DNA from: Ferrovibrio sp965278975
GTDB taxonomy: Bacteria > Pseudomonadota > Alphaproteobacteria > Ferrovibrionales > Ferrovibrionaceae
Length of the DNA: 64,000 nucleotides
Reading direction: 5' to 3'
Assembly (NCBI RefSeq): GCF_965278975.1
Contig: NZ_OZ257126.1
Span: 2,852,001 to 2,916,000 of the forward strand
Shown here: positions 34,833-43,704 of the stretch, in pieces
Layout of the letters: the number at the start of each line of letters is the position of its first letter
Position numbering within the stretch: position 1 is the stretch's first letter
Position numbers and translations under genes: made by a program
The notes under the pieces: generated by a model
Databases searched by the model: none
Seen by the model: the letters and a program-made list of their open reading frames with translations, nothing else
What the model was told of the DNA's origin: nothing

Positions 34833-35225
34833 TCAGCGCGGGTCGCGCTTGAGGCCGCGTTCTTCCAGGGCTGCCAGGTAACGCGCCCAGAGCTCGTCCT
34901 GATCGTGGCCGCGGTCGTAGAAATATTCCCAGCTGAAGATGCCGGTATCATGCAGGTCGTCGAATTTCAGCCGCACGGCATAAGTGCCGACCGGTTCGAT
35001 GGCGATGATATTCACATGCCGCCGGCCACCGATATAGGTGCGCTGATGCGGGCCATGGCCCTGCACCTCCGCCGAAGGGCTTTCCACGCGTAGGAACTCC
35101 GCTGTAAAGCGGAAAGCCTTGCCGTCGGCGAAATCCACTTCCAGCACCTTCTCCTGCGACTTCAGCCGCAGTTCGGTGCAGGCCGGGCGGCCGGCGCGGT
35201 TATAGGCGGAGGATTGGTCCAGCAT
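34833..35225 (-). CDS. DUF971 (gamma-butyrobetaine hydroxylase-like N-domain) protein
   Basis: Small protein of 130 aa consisting of one DUF971 domain (VDFADGKAFRFTAEFLRVESP, then VGTYAVRLKFDDLHDTGIFSWEYF). The fold occurs as the N-terminal domain of gamma-butyrobetaine hydroxylases and as a free protein linked to Fe-S/Mrp proteins in some bacteria. The start 35225 (MLDQSSAYNR) is immediately downstream of the Trm112-like gene (1-bp gap), so the two are cotranscribed. Biochemical role unknown. Confidence 0.87.
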   Translation of the reverse strand: MLDQSSAYNRAGRPACTELRLKSQEKVLEVDFADGKAFRFTAEFLRVESPSAEVQGHGPHQRTYIGGRRHVNIIAIEPVGTYAVRLKFDDLHDTGIFSWEYFYDRGHDQDELWARYLAALEERGLKRDPR

Positions 35226-35226
35226 C

Positions 35227-35427
35227 TCAACCCTCGATCTGGCGCGCCTCATCCACCAGCATGATCGGGATGCCGTCGCGGATCGGGAAGGCCAGCCGCG
35301 CCTTCTCGCTTACCAGTTCGTTGGCCTCGCGGTCGTAGCGCAAGGTGGTCTTGGTCAGCGGGCAGACCAGCAGTTCGAGCAGCTTGGGATCGACCGGGGC
35401 GGGCGTGGTCTGGGGTGTTTCCGACAT
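35227..35427 (-). CDS. Trm112-family small protein
   Basis: A 66-aa protein of the Trm112/DUF343 family (KLLELLVCPLTKTTL, then AFPIRDGIPIMLVDEAR). Eukaryotic and archaeal Trm112 activate tRNA and release-factor methyltransferases; bacterial versions retain the core but usually only part of the zinc site, as here with a single CP pair. Located between the Lon-N gene (12 bp upstream) and the DUF971 gene in a compact housekeeping operon. Confidence 0.92.
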   Translation of the reverse strand: MSETPQTTPAPVDPKLLELLVCPLTKTTLRYDREANELVSEKARLAFPIRDGIPIMLVDEARQIEG

Positions 35428-35439
35428 GGCGTGTTCCCG

Positions 35440-36108
35440 TTAGTTGAGCCGGCTCGCACTGCTGTTGGGGCGCTCCAGCAGCGCCATTTCCAGCAGGGCG
35501 GTGAGCAAGGTGCCGCGTGCGGCAAAGCTGTCGGCTTCCAGCAGGGCCTGCTTCTCGTTCGGCGCGAAGGGGCACAGCATGGCAAGCGAATGTACCAGCA
35601 CTTCATCATTCGCCGCAGCGATGGAGGGCCAGTCAGCCGGCAGGTTCTGGCGTTCGAGATAACCACGCAGCGCATTCACCAGGCGCTGGCGATCAATCTG
35701 GCCGTTCGGCGCCGAAGCCAGATCGCCGACAAACGGCTTATAATCCGCAAATACCTGACGATAAGGCTCGGTCATCGGCGGCTCATTCGCCACGGCGAAG
35801 CGGCAGACGCCCCGCAATGTGATCAGCATGCGGCCATCCTCGGTATCGACCGAGGCATTGATGCGGCCCAGACAGCCAATGCGGTAGACCGCCGGCCTGG
35901 CGTCGCGGGTGAAGGCTTCCTGCGGCTGGATCATGCCGATCAGTTGCGAGCCGGCAAGCGCGTCGCGCGTCATTGCCAGATAGCGCGGCTCGAAGATATT
36001 CAGCGGCAGCATGCCGCGCGGCAGCAGCAGCACGCCGGTCAGCGGAAAGATCGGGATCGTGCCGTCGAGTGCGGCGATATCGGTGATCTCCGGTTCCTGG
36101 TCCGCCAT
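35440..36108 (-). CDS. Lon N-terminal-domain-only protein (PUA-like)
   Basis: Protein of 222 aa comprising just the Lon substrate-binding N-terminal domain (PIFPLTGVLLLPRGMLPLNIFEPRYLAM...). No ATPase or protease domain follows, so it is the free-standing LON_substr_bdg family, not a truncated protease. Start at 36108 (MADQEPE); the frame extends 25 codons upstream into ybbN. It lies 10 bp downstream of ybbN, the conserved alphaproteobacterial arrangement, hinting at a joint proteostasis role. Confidence 0.92.
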   Translation of the reverse strand: MADQEPEITDIAALDGTIPIFPLTGVLLLPRGMLPLNIFEPRYLAMTRDALAGSQLIGMIQPQEAFTRDARPAVYRIGCLGRINASVDTEDGRMLITLRGVCRFAVANEPPMTEPYRQVFADYKPFVGDLASAPNGQIDRQRLVNALRGYLERQNLPADWPSIAAANDEVLVHSLAMLCPFAPNEKQALLEADSFAARGTLLTALLEMALLERPNSSASRLN

Positions 36109-36118
36109 GCCGCTTGCG

Positions 36119-37060
36119 TCAGGCAAACAGGATCGAGGAGAGCCGGCGGCGCGCATCCACCACCAGCGGGTCCATCGGACCAAGTGCCTCGAAGATTTTC
36201 ACCAGCTGCTTGCGCGCGGCTTCCTCGTTCCATTTGCGGTCGCGCTTCACCAGCTCCAGCAACTGGTCCAGCGCATCGCCCTGGCGATTGTCGCCGACCA
36301 GGGCCAGCGCATAGTCATAGCGCGCCTGATGATCCTGCGGGTTGGCGTTGACGGCGGCCTCCAGGCCAGCGAGTTCACCGCTGGCACCGGCGCTTTCGCG
36401 CGCCAATTGCAGCGCCGAGCGCGCCGAGGCGACGTCGGGATGGTTCTCGTGGGCCGGCGGTACCTGGGCCAGGATCTCGTCCACTGCTTCCAGTTCACCG
36501 AGGCCGACCATGGCGCGGGCCAGGCCGCCGAGCGCTGCCGGGTTTTCTGCTTCCTCGCCGAGCGCACCGGAGAAGGCCTCGCCGGCCGCGGCCCAGTCCT
36601 GGGCCGCCAGCGCAGCCTTGCCGGCCTCGATCAGCTGCACGGCTTCGCTGTCGCCCACCGCTTCGCCAACCACCTGCTCGATGAATTTCTTCAACTGGCT
36701 GTCGGGCAGAGCGCCGACGAAACCGTCCACCGGCTGGCCCTTGGAGAAGGCATAGACCGCCGGGATCGACTGGATGCGCAGCTGCTGCGCCAGCGGCTGG
36801 TTGCGCGGATCGTCGATATTCACTTTCACCAGCTTGAACTTGCCCTTGGCGGCGAGCGTGGCCTTTTCCAAGGCCGGGCCGAGCTGCTTGCAGGGGCCGC
36901 ACCACGGCGCCCAGAAATCCACCAGCACCGGCTGCTTCATCGACGCCTGCACCACGTCCTGCATGAAGCTGGAGATATCGATCTCCTTCACCAGGTCGCC
37001 GGCCGGGGCGGCGGTGGCGGTGGCGGGGGTGCCGCCAAAATTCAGGCTCGTGGGTTCCAT
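36119..37060 (-). CDS. ybbN: YbbN/CnoX-type thioredoxin co-chaperone
   Basis: Thioredoxin-TPR protein, 313 aa. The thioredoxin domain (about 25-135) has an intact active site WCGPC (C54, C57), so it should be redox-active, unlike E. coli YbbN, where that site is degenerate. C-terminal TPR-like helices run from about 140 to the end. YbbN/CnoX proteins protect substrates against chlorine/oxidative damage and deliver them to chaperones. Start at 37060 (MEPTSLNFGG); 42 further upstream codons in frame lack support. Confidence 0.92.
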   Translation of the reverse strand: MEPTSLNFGGTPATATAAPAGDLVKEIDISSFMQDVVQASMKQPVLVDFWAPWCGPCKQLGPALEKATLAAKGKFKLVKVNIDDPRNQPLAQQLRIQSIPAVYAFSKGQPVDGFVGALPDSQLKKFIEQVVGEAVGDSEAVQLIEAGKAALAAQDWAAAGEAFSGALGEEAENPAALGGLARAMVGLGELEAVDEILAQVPPAHENHPDVASARSALQLARESAGASGELAGLEAAVNANPQDHQARYDYALALVGDNRQGDALDQLLELVKRDRKWNEEAARKQLVKIFEALGPMDPLVVDARRRLSSILFA

Positions 37061-37224
37061 GGTGCTGATCCGGTAGAAGGCTCTGGCGGCCGTTTTTGCG
37101 TGCTCCCTGACATAATGCGCCACAGGGGAAATGCCAACACCCCGGTTTCGGCTAATTTTTAGCCACAATGCATGTGATGGCGCCATCTGCTGCCAGTTTG
37201 CCCCGGATATTACGGGTTTAGCAT

Positions 37225-37240
37225 TGGTATGCCTCTTGCT
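37225..37240 (+). promoter_or_regulatory. Putative sigma-54 promoter of the amt-kinase fusion
   Basis: TGGTATG-CCTC-TTGCT matches the -24/-12 consensus TGGYRYR-N4-TTGCW with the invariant GG and GC separated by exactly 10 bp (GG 37226-37227, GC 37238-37239). The expected transcription start near 37251 leaves a leader of about 23 nt before the ATG at 37274. Sigma-54/NtrC control is the rule for amt genes. The -12 region is embedded in a perfect palindrome, CTTGCTTAAGCAAG (37235-37248), and another, GATGGCGCCATC, lies at 37176-37187. Confidence 0.6.
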
Positions 37241-37273
37241 TAAGCAAGGTTGTGTCGCGGTCCCCCGGTATCC

Positions 37274-39382
37274 ATGTCGATAGAGCGCGTTGACCTTGTC
37301 TGGATCATGGTGGCCACCTGCATGATTTTTGTCATGCAGGCCGGTTTCTGTTGCCTGGAGAGCGGTTTCGTCCGGGCCAAGAACAGCATCAACGTGGCGT
37401 TGAAGAATCTGGTCGATTTCTGCATCGCCGGTCTGTTGTTCTGGATGTTCGGCTTCGCGCTGATGTTTGGCATCAGTGCAAATGGCTGGGTCGGTGCCTC
37501 GGCCTGGATGTATGACGCACGCCAGGATGCGTCGGTTGGCGGCTTCCTACTGTTCCAGCTCATGTTCTGCGGCACGGCAGCCACCATCGTGTCGGGCGCG
37601 GTGGCCGAGCGTGTCGCCTTCAGCTCCTATGTCATCATCACGGTCATCATTTCCGGTTTGATCTATCCGGTATTCGGCCATTGGGCCTGGAATAGCGGCC
37701 AGCTTGGCGGCGAGGCCGGCTGGCTGGTCAAGCTCGGTTTCATCGACTTCGCCGGCTCCACCGTGGTGCATTCGGTTGGCGGCTGGGTGTCGCTGGCCTC
37801 GATCCTGGTGATCGGGCCACGCATGGGCCGCTTCAAGAAGGGCGTGGCGATGATTCGTGGCCATGACCTCACGATGTCTACCCTGGGCGTCATGCTGCTG
37901 TGGTTCGGCTGGTTTGGCTTCAATGGCGGCAGCACGCTGGCGATGTCGGCGGATGTGCCCAGCGTGCTGATCAACACCACGCTTGGCGGCTGCGCCGGCG
38001 GTGTCGCCGGGCTGATTGCCTCGCGGCTGATGTACCCGCTGCCGCGCGTCGAGGATTTCCTCAATGGCACCCTGGCTGGCCTGGTCGCCATCACCGCCAA
38101 TTGCCATGACACCTCGGCATTGGCAGCCGTGATCATCGGCGGTGTTGGCGCGGTGGTGGCGATCCTGTTGGGTGAATGGCTGGAGCGGCTCCGTATCGAT
38201 GATGCCGTTGGTGCCGTGCCGGCCCATCTTGGCGCCGGCATCTGGGGCACGCTGGCCGTGGCCCTGTTCGGCGATCCCGCCTCCTGGCCGGTGCAGCATG
38301 ACCGCATCACGCAATTCGGTATCCAGCTTCTGGGCTGTGCCGCTGCGGCCGTGTATTGCTTCGGTCTTGCCTATGTGGTGCTCAAGATCATCAATCACTT
38401 CCATCCGTTGCGCGTATCGCCGGAGGCCGAGCAGGTCGGCCTGAACCAGGCCGAGCATGGCGCTACCTCGGCGATGCTCGATCTGGTCAATGACATGGAG
38501 CGCCATCGCGTCGAGGGCCGTTTTGATGCGCCGGTGAATGTGGTGGTTGGCTCCGAGGTCGAACCCATCGCCATGCAGTATAATCGCGTCATCCAGCGCG
38601 TGAATCGCGATTCCGAGCGACTCAAGCGCGTGATCGATGCGCTGAAACAGGCCAAGGGTGAAGCGGAAGCGGCGAACCAGGCCAAGACCGCCTTCCTCGG
38701 CAACATGAGCCATGAATTGCGCACGCCGCTCAATGCCATCATCGGCTTTTCGGAAATACTCTCCGGTGAATTATTCGGCAAGCTCGGCGATGGGCGCTAC
38801 AAGGAATATGCCGCCGATATCCTGGCCAGCGGCAAGCACCTGCTCAGCCTGGTCAACGATCTGCTCGACCATACCCGCATCGAGGCTGGCCGTGTTGAAT
38901 TGACGGAAGAGGAAGCCGATATCTACGAGCAGAGCCATGCCGTGCTGCGCATGCTGCGCGACAAAGCCGAGGAGAGCGGGGTGATTCTAATGGCGGAATT
39001 GCCCGAGGGTTTGCCCTATCTGCGCGCCGATATCCGTGCGTTGCGGCAAATGCTGCTGAACCTGCTGTCCAATGCGCTGAAATTCACTCCGGCCGGTGGC
39101 AGTATCACGCTCGGCGCAGAGGTTGAGGGCGATGGCCGTTTCGCCATCCGGGTGCGTGATACCGGCATCGGCATGAAGCGGGAGGACGTGCCGCGCGCAT
39201 TGGAGCCCTTCGTGCAGCTCCATCACCATCTCTCCAAGAGCTATGGCGGTGCTGGCCTTGGCTTGCCGCTGGTGCAGTCGTTGATGCGGCTGCACCAGGG
39301 GTCGCTCACCATTGATAGCCGCGAAGGTCACGGCACCACGGTGACACTGCGCTTTCCGCGCAGCCGTAGCGCAGAAGCTTAA
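37274..39382 (+). CDS. Ammonium transporter-histidine kinase fusion (Amt-HK)
   Basis: Single 702-aa polypeptide joining a complete Amt/Rh channel to a cytoplasmic sensor kinase. Residues 1 to about 378 hold 11 TM helices with both pore histidines of the twin-His motif, H166 (STVVHSVGG) and H318 (AVPAHLGAG). A conserved linker (AEHGATSAMLDLVNDMERHRVEGRF, about 393-416) and coiled region lead to HisKA with phospho-acceptor H480 (NMSHELRTPLN) and a full HATPase domain (NLLSNALKFTP, DTGIGM, GGAGLGL). The ATG at 37274 matches known Amt N-termini after the short leader. No response regulator is adjacent. Related fusions (e.g. in Kuenenia) act as ammonium sensors; transport is not assured. Confidence 0.95.
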   Translation: MSIERVDLVWIMVATCMIFVMQAGFCCLESGFVRAKNSINVALKNLVDFCIAGLLFWMFGFALMFGISANGWVGASAWMYDARQDASVGGFLLFQLMFCGTAATIVSGAVAERVAFSSYVIITVIISGLIYPVFGHWAWNSGQLGGEAGWLVKLGFIDFAGSTVVHSVGGWVSLASILVIGPRMGRFKKGVAMIRGHDLTMSTLGVMLLWFGWFGFNGGSTLAMSADVPSVLINTTLGGCAGGVAGLIASRLMYPLPRVEDFLNGTLAGLVAITANCHDTSALAAVIIGGVGAVVAILLGEWLERLRIDDAVGAVPAHLGAGIWGTLAVALFGDPASWPVQHDRITQFGIQLLGCAAAAVYCFGLAYVVLKIINHFHPLRVSPEAEQVGLNQAEHGATSAMLDLVNDMERHRVEGRFDAPVNVVVGSEVEPIAMQYNRVIQRVNRDSERLKRVIDALKQAKGEAEAANQAKTAFLGNMSHELRTPLNAIIGFSEILSGELFGKLGDGRYKEYAADILASGKHLLSLVNDLLDHTRIEAGRVELTEEEADIYEQSHAVLRMLRDKAEESGVILMAELPEGLPYLRADIRALRQMLLNLLSNALKFTPAGGSITLGAEVEGDGRFAIRVRDTGIGMKREDVPRALEPFVQLHHHLSKSYGGAGLGLPLVQSLMRLHQGSLTIDSREGHGTTVTLRFPRSRSAEA

Positions 39383-39390
39383 GTGCGAAC

Positions 39391-40176
39391 CTAGGCGGCG
39401 AAGTTCACTTCGCAGCGGCCCAGGCCTTCGATCTCCACGGCGATGGCATCACCCGGCTTGGCCGGCTGCATCGGGCAATAGGTGCCGGTCATCACCACAT
39501 CGCCGGCACGCAGCGGCATTTCGGCTTTCACCTGTTTTGCCGCCAGCCAGGCCAGCGCATTGATCGGATTGCCCCATACTGCCGCGCCGGTGCCCTGGCC
39601 GATCACCTCGGCGCCACGATAGAGCATGCCATTGGCACGGCGCAGGTCCAGGCCATCCAGCTTGCGTGCCACGCTGCCGAGCACAAAGAAGGCGCCGCTG
39701 ACATTGTCGGCCACGAGATCGACAATATTGTTGGCAGTATTGATGATACGGCTGTCCACCACTTCGATGGCCGGCACCACATAGCCCACCGCACGCAGCG
39801 TATCCACCAGTGTCGGGTTCGGCATGTCCAGGTCGCGTTCCAGCACCACCGCCACTTCCGCTTCCAGGCGCGGCTGGATCAGGCGTCCGGCAGGGATGGT
39901 GTCGCCATCATTCAGCACCATGTCGTGATACAGCATGGCGTAGGTCGGCGCGGTGATGCCGAACATCTTCAGCGCCGCCGGACTGGAGGTGCCGATCTTG
40001 CGGCCGATCAGGCGGCGGCCCTGCTTGATGAAATACTCGCGATTGGCCCGCTGCACGGCATAGGCCGTGCGCAGATCGGTCTCGGTGCCGAGCAGGCCGC
40101 GCACCGGTTCGCAGGCGGTGGCACTGGCTTCCGCCTGGCGCAGGCGTTCGGCGGCTTGGGCAATCGCGTCACTCAT
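39391..40176 (-). CDS. 2-keto-4-pentenoate hydratase-like (FAH superfamily) enzyme
   Basis: Protein of 261 aa in the MhpD/2-oxopent-4-enoate hydratase branch of the fumarylacetoacetate hydrolase superfamily. Metal-ligand region PRLEAEVAVVLERDL and the motif VGYVVPAIEVVDSR are typical. The start at 40176 places GGAG 6 nt upstream; the adjacent ATG at 40179 is closer than ideal. The upstream gene is a malate/lactate-type dehydrogenase 15-18 bp away, so the pair may degrade a 2-keto acid from aromatic or sugar-acid catabolism. No other pathway gene is nearby. Confidence 0.9.
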   Translation of the reverse strand: MSDAIAQAAERLRQAEASATACEPVRGLLGTETDLRTAYAVQRANREYFIKQGRRLIGRKIGTSSPAALKMFGITAPTYAMLYHDMVLNDGDTIPAGRLIQPRLEAEVAVVLERDLDMPNPTLVDTLRAVGYVVPAIEVVDSRIINTANNIVDLVADNVSGAFFVLGSVARKLDGLDLRRANGMLYRGAEVIGQGTGAAVWGNPINALAWLAAKQVKAEMPLRAGDVVMTGTYCPMQPAKPGDAIAVEIEGLGRCEVNFAA

Positions 40177-40194
40177 CATGGTCTCCTTGAATAT

Positions 40195-41280
40195 CTAAAG
40201 GCCGGCAAGGCGGCGCGTCTCGCCAGCCTTATGGCCGAGCATTTCCGCCGCTGCAACGATCTCGTTCCAGGTCGTCACGTCGATCGGGATGCCCTTGGCA
40301 TTGCGCTCGGCCCGCATGCGGCGTTCGGGCTCGCCGGCCACCAGCACGCCGCCGGTCTGATTATCCGGCGAGGGTGGCGAATCCTTCACGAACTTCACGA
40401 AGGCTTCGGTTTCTTCCTGCCAGTTTTCTGCACCGCCAAGCCGTGCCGGATCGAACACGATGGAGAGCATGTTGTTGGTGATGGTGCCGACATCCCAGCG
40501 GTTGCGGCCAGTGCCGCCGCCGCTCAACGGGCCGGACAGAAGCTCGGCGATGAGCGCCAGGCCGAAGCCCTTATGTTCGCCGAAGGCGCGGATGGCGCCA
40601 ATCGGCTGGTTGAACATCACCGTCGGATCGGTGGTCGGGCGGCCCTGGTTGTCGATCAGGATGCCGGGCGGCACTTCTTCCCCCTTGTTCATCGCCACGC
40701 GCACCTTGCCCATGGCGATGGTGCTGGTCGCCATGTCCAGCACGATGGGTTCGGCATCGCCACGGCCGGGAATGGCGCAGCAATAGGGGTTGGTGGCGAA
40801 GCGTGCATCCGAGCCGCCGAACGGCGCCACCAGCGGCGAGCGGTTCACCACGTTCACATAATGGGTCGAGATCATGCCGGCGGAAGCGCATTGTTCGCCC
40901 CAGTGACCGATGCGCCCGATATGGTGGCTTTCGCGGATTGCCATCACGCAGACGCCATGCTCGCGGGCGCGCAGGATCGCCAGCTCCATCGCCTCATGGC
41001 CAATCACCTGGCCATAGCCATAGCCGCCATCGATGGTGACCATGGCCCCGTTATCCAGGGCAATGCGGGCGCTCTGGTTCACCTGCAGCCGCTTCTCATG
41101 CACCGCCAGCCAGTATTGCGGCAGCATGCCGACGCCGTGGCTGTCATGGCCACTCAGGTTGGCGAGCACCAGATTGTCGGCCACCAAAGCGGCTTCGCGC
41201 TCATTGCTGCCACCCTGGCGGCATACCGCGCGCACCGTCTGGCGCAGGGCTTCGGGCATTACCGTCACATACTCGGCCAT
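40195..41280 (-). CDS. Ldh-family (malate/L-lactate/ureidoglycolate) dehydrogenase
   Basis: NAD(P)-dependent 2-hydroxyacid dehydrogenase of the type-2 malate/L-lactate dehydrogenase fold, 361 aa. Recognisable family motifs are GHDSHGVGMLPQYW near residue 55, including the conserved His, and YCCAIPGRGDAEPIVLDMATS near 170. Members include ureidoglycolate, sulfolactate and 2,3-diketogulonate dehydrogenases, so the substrate is open. Cotranscribed with the downstream hydratase gene. Confidence 0.92.
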   Translation of the reverse strand: MAEYVTVMPEALRQTVRAVCRQGGSNEREAALVADNLVLANLSGHDSHGVGMLPQYWLAVHEKRLQVNQSARIALDNGAMVTIDGGYGYGQVIGHEAMELAILRAREHGVCVMAIRESHHIGRIGHWGEQCASAGMISTHYVNVVNRSPLVAPFGGSDARFATNPYCCAIPGRGDAEPIVLDMATSTIAMGKVRVAMNKGEEVPPGILIDNQGRPTTDPTVMFNQPIGAIRAFGEHKGFGLALIAELLSGPLSGGGTGRNRWDVGTITNNMLSIVFDPARLGGAENWQEETEAFVKFVKDSPPSPDNQTGGVLVAGEPERRMRAERNAKGIPIDVTTWNEIVAAAEMLGHKAGETRRLAGL

Positions 41281-41421
41281 GTTCCTCTCCTGGGGTTCCT
41301 CCTGGCGGCGCTGGGGCGCTTCTCACGCTAAGCTGTAACGCAATGGGGCAGGGGCCGCAATTGCGGCGCCAGTGATCCTGGTGTTTGACGGCGGCTGCCG
41401 CTTCCGGCATGCTCCGCCGCC

Positions 41422-41829
41422 ATGAAACATGCTCTCCCGCTTGCCTTTCTGGTCCTGCTTGCCGGCTGCGCATCCGGTCAGGAAGAACTTGCCCTGCGCG
41501 GCCAGAAAGAACTGGTCGGCCTGTCCGAGCAGCAGCTGCTGAGCTGTGCTGGCGAGCCGACGGCGCGCAACCGCGAGAACGGTGTCGACCTGCTGAGCTA
41601 TTTTCGCGAAAGCTCGGCCTATGCCTCGATGAACAGCGGCACCGACCGTGACTACTCGCCGCTGAGCCGGCCGGGTGGCGACTATGAGTATTTCCGCTAT
41701 TGCGAGACCACCTTCGCCCTGCGCCAGGGCCGCGTTACTGAAGTGGCGATGAAGGGCCGCACCGCCACCGGGCGGGAAACCCTGGTGGCCTGCGGCCAGA
41801 TCGTGGCGCGCTGCCTGAAGGCAAAATAG
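41422..41829 (+). CDS. Small putative lipoprotein
   Basis: Protein of 135 aa with a lipoprotein signal peptide (KHALPLAFLVLLAGCAS; lipobox LLAGC with C16 as the lipidated residue). The mature part includes ELVGLSEQQLLSCAGEPTARN, resembling the start of small SmpA/OmlA-like or related outer-membrane lipoproteins, and three further cysteines. No defined function. It sits alone between the divergent Ldh gene and the MsrQ-like gene. Confidence 0.82.
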   Translation: MKHALPLAFLVLLAGCASGQEELALRGQKELVGLSEQQLLSCAGEPTARNRENGVDLLSYFRESSAYASMNSGTDRDYSPLSRPGGDYEYFRYCETTFALRQGRVTEVAMKGRTATGRETLVACGQIVARCLKAK

Positions 41830-41912
41830 CTCTCCCTATCGTGAGCCTCCCTCGCCTGATCGTGAGGGATTGAACGCTTGCCTTCGTCGCAGGCACTTGC
41901 GATTTTCCGGCC

Positions 41913-42779
41913 ATGGCTTTCCCCTGGCAAGAACGCGACGGTCGCCTGTCGCCGCTGAAATCCACCTGCTTCCTGCTGCTCTGGCTGCCGGGCTTGTGGC
42001 TGGTGGCGCGGCTGGCCTTGGATTATCTGGGACCGCGCCCGATCGAGGAACTGACCCATGAATCTGGTCGCTGGGCGGTGTGGCTGCTGCTGGGCTCGCT
42101 CAGCGTCACGCCATTGCGCCGCCTGTTCGACTGGCCGGCGCTGATCAGGCTGCGGCGCCAGATCGGCGTTGCCGCCATGGCCTATGCATTGCTGCATCTC
42201 TGCATCTATATCGCCGATCTGAAATTCGATCTGGTCCGCGTCGCCACCGAGATTGTGTTGCGCATCTATCTCACCATCGGTTTCGTTGCGCTGCTCGGCC
42301 TGTTGGCGCTCGGCATCACATCATTCGATGCGGCGATCCGCCGGATGGGCGGCAAGGCCTGGGGCCGGCTGCACCGTATCGTCTATGCCATCGCCGTGCT
42401 GGCCCTGGTGCATTACCTGCTGCAGGCCAAGCGCGAGATCGATCCGCCGATGCTGCAGGTCGGCATCTTCCTCTGGCTGATGCTCTATCGACTGGCCTAT
42501 GCCATGGGCCGCATGCGCAAGGCCTGGGAAGCCTGGCCGCTGGCGCTGCTTGCCGGCCTAGCGGCGGCGGGTGCCGAACTGGCCTGGGCCGCCTGCTGCA
42601 CGCAATTGCCCTGGCGGCGTCTGCTGGCGGCGAACTGGATGTTCGATTTCCGCATCTCGCCCGGCTGGCTCACGCTGGGCGCGGCGCTGGCTATGGCCTT
42701 GCTGGTGCAGGCGCGGGCCAGTTGGCACAGGCGATCCCGAGCAGGATCGCCGCCAGCCCCAGCGGCAGTGCGCCGCTGA
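41913..42779 (+). CDS. msrQ: MsrQ-like heme b membrane subunit (YedZ family)
   Basis: Inner-membrane ferric-reductase-like protein, 288 aa, which in the MsrPQ system passes electrons from the quinone pool to the periplasmic methionine sulfoxide reductase MsrP. The six-helix core carries the expected heme histidines (LLHLCIYIADL and RLHRIVYAI...VHYLL). About 80 extra C-terminal residues contain two more hydrophobic segments before a basic tail. msrP is not adjacent; the upstream gene is a small lipoprotein. The 3' end overlaps the convergent EamA gene by 89 bp. Confidence 0.88.
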   Translation: MAFPWQERDGRLSPLKSTCFLLLWLPGLWLVARLALDYLGPRPIEELTHESGRWAVWLLLGSLSVTPLRRLFDWPALIRLRRQIGVAAMAYALLHLCIYIADLKFDLVRVATEIVLRIYLTIGFVALLGLLALGITSFDAAIRRMGGKAWGRLHRIVYAIAVLALVHYLLQAKREIDPPMLQVGIFLWLMLYRLAYAMGRMRKAWEAWPLALLAGLAAAGAELAWAACCTQLPWRRLLAANWMFDFRISPGWLTLGAALAMALLVQARASWHRRSRAGSPPAPAAVRR

Positions 42780-43602
42780 CCGGCTCGTTCAGCAGCAGCG
42801 CGCCCAGTGTCATCGCGCTCACCGGATTGAGCGCCACGGTGATCGCCACCTGGGTCGGCGAGGCATGTTCCAGCCCCAGGCTCCAGAGATAGAAGATCAG
42901 CGCCGCGCCAATGATGCCGAGATAGACGATGGCTGCCCAGGCCAGCGGCGGCAGTGCTGCGGCCGCCTGACGTGAAGGCTCGCCCCAGGCGATGGCATTG
43001 AGCAGCAGGGCACCGAACAGCATGCCCCAGGCGGTGAACCCCAGCGCACCGTACTTCGCCATATAAGGCCGTGCCAGGGCGTTGAACACGGCGCCGAGCA
43101 GGGCGGTGGCCACCATCAGCAGATCGCCGCGCCAGGCACCATCGGGTGCCGCCATGTCGCGGCCTGAGATCAGCGCTAGGCTGACGCCGCCCAAGGCCAG
43201 CAGCACGCCGGCAAGCTTGAGGGCGGTGAGCCTTTCGCGGCCCAGGGCGGCGGCACAGAGCAGGGTAAGAAACGGCAGGGTGGAGAGCGCCAGCGCGCCG
43301 CGTGCCGCCGAGGTATAGGCCAGGCTGGCGCTGAACAGGGCCGGGAAGGCGGCGAAAAACAGCGCTCCGAGCAGGAATACCGCCAGCCAGTCGCGCCGTT
43401 CCAGCCGCCTGGCCCGCCGCAGCAGCAGAACCAGGGCGCCGAGCACGATGGCGCCCAGCCCATAGCGCAAAGCGGCCAGCGCCACCGGATCGAGACCGGC
43501 AACGGCATAGCGGGTGGCGACCACGGCGCTGCCGCCCAGCAGGCTGGAACAGCAGGCGGCGACGAGGCCGAGCAGCGGGCGGCGTGTGGCGAGCAGGGTC
43601 AT
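42691..43602 (-). CDS. DMT/EamA-family transporter
   Basis: Drug/metabolite transporter of 303 aa with ten TM helices in two EamA repeats (first about 8-135, second about 150-290). ATG 43602 gives MTLLATRRPLLGL; 21 upstream codons in frame are rejected. It is transcribed divergently from a LysR regulator, the classical arrangement for an exporter controlled by its neighbour. Substrate probably a small metabolite or amino acid. The last 89 bp overlap the convergent MsrQ-like gene. Confidence 0.9.
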   Translation of the reverse strand: MTLLATRRPLLGLVAACCSSLLGGSAVVATRYAVAGLDPVALAALRYGLGAIVLGALVLLLRRARRLERRDWLAVFLLGALFFAAFPALFSASLAYTSAARGALALSTLPFLTLLCAAALGRERLTALKLAGVLLALGGVSLALISGRDMAAPDGAWRGDLLMVATALLGAVFNALARPYMAKYGALGFTAWGMLFGALLLNAIAWGEPSRQAAAALPPLAWAAIVYLGIIGAALIFYLWSLGLEHASPTQVAITVALNPVSAMTLGALLLNEPVSGALPLGLAAILLGIACANWPAPAPARP

Positions 43603-43704
43603 GGTATTTGGGCGAGGGCGAGGCGATTTGTGGTTGCCCGATCCTGGCGGATGTCGCATCATCATGGAAATGAATGTTTTGAATTATTTCTATCAAGGAA
43701 ATTG

